DNA of 23,775 nucleotides from Zancudomyces culisetae (taxonomy: Eukaryota > Kickxellomycota > Harpellomycetes > Harpellales > Legeriomycetaceae), in assembly GCA_001969505.1 (NCBI GenBank), contig LSSK01000514.1, positions 1 to 23,775 of the forward strand, given 5' to 3'. Within the stretch, counting starts at the first letter, position 1; every line of letters begins with the position of its first letter. Made by a program: the position numbers and the translations under genes. This document shows, piece by piece, positions 19,743 to 23,775 of this stretch. The notes below the pieces were generated by a model that was not told where the DNA came from, did not search any database, and saw nothing but the letters and a program-made list of their open reading frames with translations.

Positions 19743-21170
19743 TCAATAAAGTGCGTTATTTGACTGCTCAGAGTTGATTAGCCTTTGCTCAACAACATCC
19801 CAATTGACAACATCCCAGAAGGAATCAATGTATCTATCCTTGTCATATCCAAAATCAAACATGTAGGAGTCCATCCACATATTGAGGCATAAGATTGGTT
19901 TCAGTGGGGAGAAGCTATCCATTTGGGTGGGATATTTTCCGTTTTCGAGTTCCTTTATTCTTTTGTATAAGTCTTTGTCTGAGATGCTAATAGGACCCTC
20001 GCTGTTTTCAGGAATAATCGAAAATAATGATGCTACATGTCCATCACAATACATTAAATATTTTGTGGTTGGTAAACATAAATCGTTTAAAAAATGTTAT
20101 TGAGCGTAAGGCAATAGAAAGTCGGAGTAAGGATAAAAAATTCGACCATCGGGCAGAAGTATACCATTCAACCGGATCAAATAGAAAGATGAATCTTACC
20201 TCCATTATATGTGTTTTTAATAAGCAGTTTTCCTTGGTTGTCGATGGCTAGCCAAGTCCATCCGTTTCCAAAAATACCCTTAGCATATTGCTTGAACTAC
20301 AATTTAAAATTTTGAGTTATGGTAAATAATGCTATATTAATCAAGATTTTAAATAAAATGCCGGTCTTACAATGTTTTTGAACCCTTCGAATGACCCGTA
20401 ATGCATAGATAAAGTTTTCTGTACAATATTCGATGGTTGAGATGGATTTTTTCGCTATTAAAACAGTTATAAATTAAATTCATGTTTAGTACGAGATACC
20501 AGCATAATTCAAAAAAAAATAAACACAGGATGTGAAAATCAATAAAAAACAATCGGTATAAAATATTTACCAAAGACTTCAAGAAGAACAGAGTGTTCCA
20601 AGCTTGTGAAGCATTGTTGTAAAGCACAATGTGTTCCGGATATACTGAAGACCTTTTCACTATTTCCGTGAGATTCTCGTGACCGAAAGTTGTATCTAAT
20701 TGCAAAGTAAATAAAAGTTTAAATTAATGAAAAAACAACACGAGATATATAAAAGAAAAAAATACTTTGTTATTGATTTTGTGTAAAAATTCTTAGTATT
20801 TATATAAATTCATACCTTGGGACAGTTCGTTAACACGATTCAAAAGTAGGCTTTGGCGAACATTATAAATATTATGCAGAGCTTCTTTGGAGTAAAGTGG
20901 GCTCAGTCCGTCTTCAGTCGAGTATGGGAGTTGGGTAAGGGTTTTGAGACCTCTAAATGTAGGTCCAGTCTATTTAAAGATCCAAAGTAACAAATAGATA
21001 AGAAATAGCACAAATTTCGAAACTAAATTATTTGAAATACCAAGCTTAATCGATGTAATCGATAAATGTGGGTCATATCAGAGAGATTTTCGAGGTAAGT
21101 ATCTGGTAAACAATATACTTACTATTAGAGAGCTGATTCTAGGACGCACCGATCGTAAACTGACAAACAT
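19743..21170 (-). CDS. Mitochondrial small ribosomal subunit protein mS42/mS43-like (SOD fold, six exons)
   Basis: Exons on the minus strand are 21170-21123, 20969-20816, 20695-20571, 20454-20371, 20296-20200 and 20032-19743; all phases agree and give 265 residues. The N-terminus (MFVSLRSVRPRISSLI) has Arg, Ser and hydrophobics with no acids, typical of a mitochondrial presequence. The rest follows iron/manganese superoxide dismutase: LYNNASQAWNTLFFL, HYGSFEGFKNIFKQYA, GNGWTWLAIDNQGKL, and MWMDSYMFDFGY followed by WDVVNWDVVEQRL. Three metal ligands are replaced: the His of the WNHxF motif is Thr, and the DxWxH pair is Asn and Asp. The first His also appears lost. It cannot be a working dismutase and fits the SOD-derived mitoribosomal proteins (Rsm26/Mrp1 in yeast, which pair in the small subunit). 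Which of mS42 or mS43 it is cannot be decided here. Introns are 153, 120, 116, 74 and 167 bp. Confidence 0.88.
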
Positions 21171-21966
21171 TGATTCTATCTTTTTTTCTGTTGCTCTGAG
21201 AAATGAGAATATAATTTGATTAATTTCAAGTCTATCCTTTGGCTAAGATACAATAGTTTAAATTCAGAAAATCTACACTTTAACACTGTTATTGAAAAAA
21301 AATCGGGATATCAGCTATGATACACATTATTTGATAAATCGATTGATTATTCTGTTGGTAGGAATTGGCGAGTAAAAAAATTTTTTTTGATACGCCCCTT
21401 TAAAAGCTTGGGGATTTGATATGATTGGGAATTGAAATTGAAGTTAGCGAAATTTCAAAGGCAAATTTTGGCTAAAGGCCAAATATCCTGGCAAAATGTT
21501 GCTCTCCCATAACAAGGGAAGTTGCAACATATCGACTCCCCGCCAAATAGCGGGAAACACAAAGACATATGTGTGGTTAACTTTTGAATGTAATCCAAAC
21601 TGTGGATTGGTGCTAGGAAAACAAACCTTTGAAGCAAATATTGTTTTACTTTGAAAAAGCAAAGAGAATAAGAACAAGCTCGCTATTTTCTAGTTGTTGG
21701 ATAAAGATGATTAAGTTTAATATACACAACTAAATAGCAAACGTATTAAAAGCAAAGCAGCAATAACCCACAGAATAAACAATCCAAACAATATCTAATT
21801 TTATTGTCGACACGATTTTATTGGGTATTTTATTGGATGTGTTTATTTACCTAGTGTAAGAACCAGCATAATTTTTTTCCAAAAATACACAACTATTAAC
21901 TATAAACAAGGCTTTTCAAGACGAGAATTTTTGGCTCAGTGAAAAAAGGAATAGAAAAACGATAAA
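21171..21966. promoter_or_regulatory. Divergent promoter region between mS42/43 and Duo1-like genes
   Basis: These 796 bp separate the two start codons. A frame at 21444-21677 on the minus strand is probably chance. Between 21440 and 21560 lie several symmetric GC-containing motifs in AT-rich DNA: TTTGGC-5 nt-GCCAAA (21467-21483) and CCCGCCAAA next to GCGGGAAA (21539-21557). These resemble fungal or animal G1/S (E2F-type) sites. Function is inferred only. Confidence 0.45.
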
Positions 21967-22593
21967 ATGGACAAGAGGATACAAGAGCTGGAAAATGTTA
22001 AAGAAATCGCACGAACTTTTGCTGATATTGGTGACTGCATAGAGATAGTCCAAAGAAGAATAAAGGTAAGACTGCTTTGTCAACATCCGTAAACGTTCAC
22101 ACCTGAATCTGGTATTGTGTGTCAAATAGCAAAAACCAAAAATTAATGTTTGTATAAAAAAAAACATAAATAGAAATTTAATGCATCAATTGAACAAAGC
22201 AGCCAGCTTATTCAAGTGTGGGCTGAAATTTTGACTGGTGGTGCCTCAAACTACGAAATACTTTCGAATTCAAATCACATTAGTGCGGAAAGCGCGAACA
22301 TCGAGCCAGAAGATACTCAAGTAAATGATACTGTTGAAGATCAAGATGCTGAAGAAGAGAGGAGAGACCAGGATATAGTAAAAATACAGTTTGAGGAGAA
22401 GGAAGAGATGAGGAGACAACAATTAGAAACGAAAGCAGAGGATGAGCGGATAAATGAAGCAAGAAGAAAAACGCAACATCATATAGGACCAACTCAACAG
22501 GTAAAAAGGGCACCCACCACAAACGCGCGAAATATCTATGCCGGGCGAAAATCTTTGGGGTCTACACAGTTCAAGAGGCATAAGCTATACTAA
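21967..22593 (+). CDS. DUO1: Probable DASH complex subunit Duo1 (2 exons)
   Basis: Exons 21967-22065 and 22174-22593 join in phase 0 to give 172 residues. The first 60 or so form a heptad-like helix (RIQELENVKEIARTFADIG, then IEIVQRRIKKFNASIEQ) leading to SSQLIQVWAEILTGGA and a NYEIL segment. This matches my memory of the Duo1 pattern: helix, then 'T..LLD.W..ILSQ', then 'LL'. A charged Glu/Arg helix (about 105-150) and a basic tail ending FKRHKLY follow, also Duo1-like. Duo1 would be part of the DASH/Dam1 ring that couples kinetochores to microtubule ends. The similarity is short and of a coiled-coil kind, so another small coiled-coil protein remains possible. The intron has a GTAAGA donor and an AAATAG acceptor, 108 bp. 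The start is the first ATG before the donor in this frame. Confidence 0.55.
22066..22173 (+). other. Intron of the Duo1-like gene (108 bp)
   Basis: The donor is AAG|GTAAGA and the acceptor CATAAATAG ends at 22173, phase 0 on both sides. An earlier TAG near 22130 would break the reading frame. Confidence 0.8.
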
Positions 22594-22917
22594 ACCACAT
22601 TTAAAGAGGTGTAAAAAAGCAGTATTACTATCGCTTGTCCCTCCTATCAATCTTTGGTTGTACCACTTGGATTAATTTGTGTGTATAGACTTCACCTAAT
22701 GCTAATGTACAATTAATAATAAACCACATGTTTTCTTCGCTAAGACATGGCCTGGGTTTTATAAAACTATTATTTAAAGTGGTTAGTATTAGCCAAACTA
22801 TAGACAAACTGAAAGAATCCAGATTGAAAAAAGAAAGAAAAAGAAACGAAACTAACAACAAAAGCATAGTTTAGTAAACAGAAAGAAAATAATATGCTAA
22901 GTGGTATAGATGGTGGC
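22594..22917. other. Intergenic region between convergent Duo1-like and ACAD genes
   Basis: These 324 bp between two stop codons show no convincing gene. The short minus-strand frame within is Leu/Ser/Phe-rich and derives from A-rich plus-strand sequence. It probably contains both 3' untranslated regions. Confidence 0.55.
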
Positions 22918-23675
22918 CTAATATAGCAATTTAAACAAGGAACGAGCAACTATAATTTTCATGATTTCGTTAGTTCCTTCCAAAATCTGGTGAACACGCG
23001 TATCCCGCATATACTGTTGAACTGGATAGTCCTTAAGATATCCATATCCACCATGCAATTGTAGTGATCGGTTACAGATATTGAAACATGTATCTGTTGC
23101 AAACTCTTTGGCCTATTTGTTCATACGGAAAGAGCAGTTATAGCTACAAATGTTGTCTGAATTTTTACATTAACTCAAGTATATGGAATTGCCCATTTCA
23201 GTTTGACTTACCATAGCACAGAATGCTACTGCACTTGGTGATTTTTCATCCAACATCCTTGCTGCCTGTCTAACCATCAATCTCGAAGCATTAAGTCGGC
23301 CTGCCATTTCAGCCAACTCAAACTGGGTATTTTGGAAATCAAAGATTGGGGTACCGAACTGTTTTCGGACAGCAGAGTGTTCTAGAGCAGCACGCAAGCT
23401 GGAATCAGCACCACCAAGACTACATGATGCTATTTGAGCATATTCGAAGTATCCATAGATTAGACCAACAATATCACACACGGATTGTGAAGTATTAATA
23501 AATAAAAGTCCGGATTAAAGAAATACATTAATTAGTAACAGAAAATGACAATATTTGTTATACTTACATATGTTTATTCGTCCACCATCTAGACCCATCA
23601 TTGCAAACTTGAACCCATCTCCCTCCCGCCCCATTAAATTCTCCGCCGGTACTTCGCAGTTTTCAAATATCACAG
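22918..23675 (-). CDS. ACAD8: Acyl-CoA dehydrogenase, isobutyryl-CoA dehydrogenase (ACAD8)-like, C-terminal part
   Basis: Three exons are visible: 23675-23568, 23429-23212 and 23112-22918; the 5' part lies beyond the right edge. Phases agree (1, then 0), giving about 173 C-terminal residues. The enzyme is a mitochondrial FAD flavoprotein; ACAD8 oxidises isobutyryl-CoA in valine breakdown, passing electrons to ETF. Visible motifs are [31 protein letters not shown] at an exon junction, [46 protein letters not shown] and [16 protein letters not shown]. The Glu in LEGTNE (codon 22980-22978) is the expected catalytic base. [18 protein letters not shown] is closest to ACAD8 as I recall it, but short/branched-chain relatives share it. 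Introns are 138 and 99 bp. The stretch 23676-23775 has stops in all frames and a TAG acceptor at 23676, so it is read as intron running off the window. Confidence 0.88.
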
Positions 23676-23775
23676 CTATATTTAGTATTCAAATCCCAGT
23701 GTTTTGGTAAACGTCATTACCTTCATCATTTTACATCCATATTTTCACGACTTCATATCAAATTTCTTGGTGCTC

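Noticed and set aside
19743-20054. Calling the SOD-like gene an active iron/manganese superoxide dismutase
   Set aside because: At least three of the four metal ligands are replaced, and the N-terminus and overall pattern fit mitoribosomal SOD-like proteins.
21444-21677. 77-codon minus-strand ORF between mS42/43 and the Duo1-like gene
   Set aside because: No recognisable domain, no flanking splice continuity, and an overlapping second frame of similar length; likely chance in a promoter region.
23430-23481. Extra coding upstream of the second visible ACAD exon
   Set aside because: The frame is open, but splicing at the TAG ending at 23430 gives GGRINI followed by SSCSLGG, the expected family continuity, so this stretch is intron.

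Overview
The window is about 23.8 kb of AT-rich nuclear DNA from a fungus. The grounds are spliceosomal introns of 74-167 bp with GTAAGT/GTAAAT/GTATG donors and TAG acceptors, a CSL-type transcription factor with the long low-complexity extensions seen in fungal members, a superoxide-dismutase-like mitoribosomal protein, and a probable subunit of the fungus-specific DASH kinetochore complex. From memory, CSL genes are absent from Saccharomycotina and Pezizomycotina. That points to an early-diverging fungus, a basidiomycete or a Taphrinomycotina-type ascomycete. I cannot name the species. No transposon, tRNA, rRNA or CRISPR array was seen.

Layout, left to right: (1) 1-1301, AT-rich and gene-free. 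(2) 1302-5630 (+), a 1442-residue CSL/RBP-J family DNA-binding protein, intronless. (3) 8006-5784 (-), intronless SPO11, convergent with CSL. (4) 9419-8664 (-), a TIP30/HTATIP2-like short-chain dehydrogenase. (5) 10212-13024 (+), TCF25/Rqc1 of the ribosome quality-control complex, with one 89-bp intron. (6) 16483-13216 (-), two long open frames that I join through a 139-bp intron into one unrecognised 1042-residue protein. (7) 16484-18656, a 2.2-kb gene-free stretch with G-rich patches. (8) 18657-19247 (+), a typical 2-Cys peroxiredoxin (Tsa1/PRDX type). (9) 21170-19743 (-), a six-exon gene for an mS42/mS43-type mitoribosomal protein whose metal ligands are lost. (10) 21967-22593 (+), a two-exon small coiled-coil protein, probably DASH subunit Duo1. 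(11) from the right edge to 22918 (-), the last three exons of an isobutyryl-CoA-dehydrogenase-like acyl-CoA dehydrogenase.

The genes do not form a pathway; this looks like an ordinary chromosomal stretch with unrelated housekeeping, meiotic, mitotic and stress genes. The main products of this reading are the rebuilt multi-exon genes (TCF25, the 1042-residue unknown, mS42/43, Duo1-like, ACAD8-like). The most unusual items are the unrecognised 1042-residue protein, the Cys/His-rich insertion in the C-terminal domain of CSL, and the large repeat-driven insertion in the SPO11 Toprim fold. I saw no convincing novel multi-gene system.
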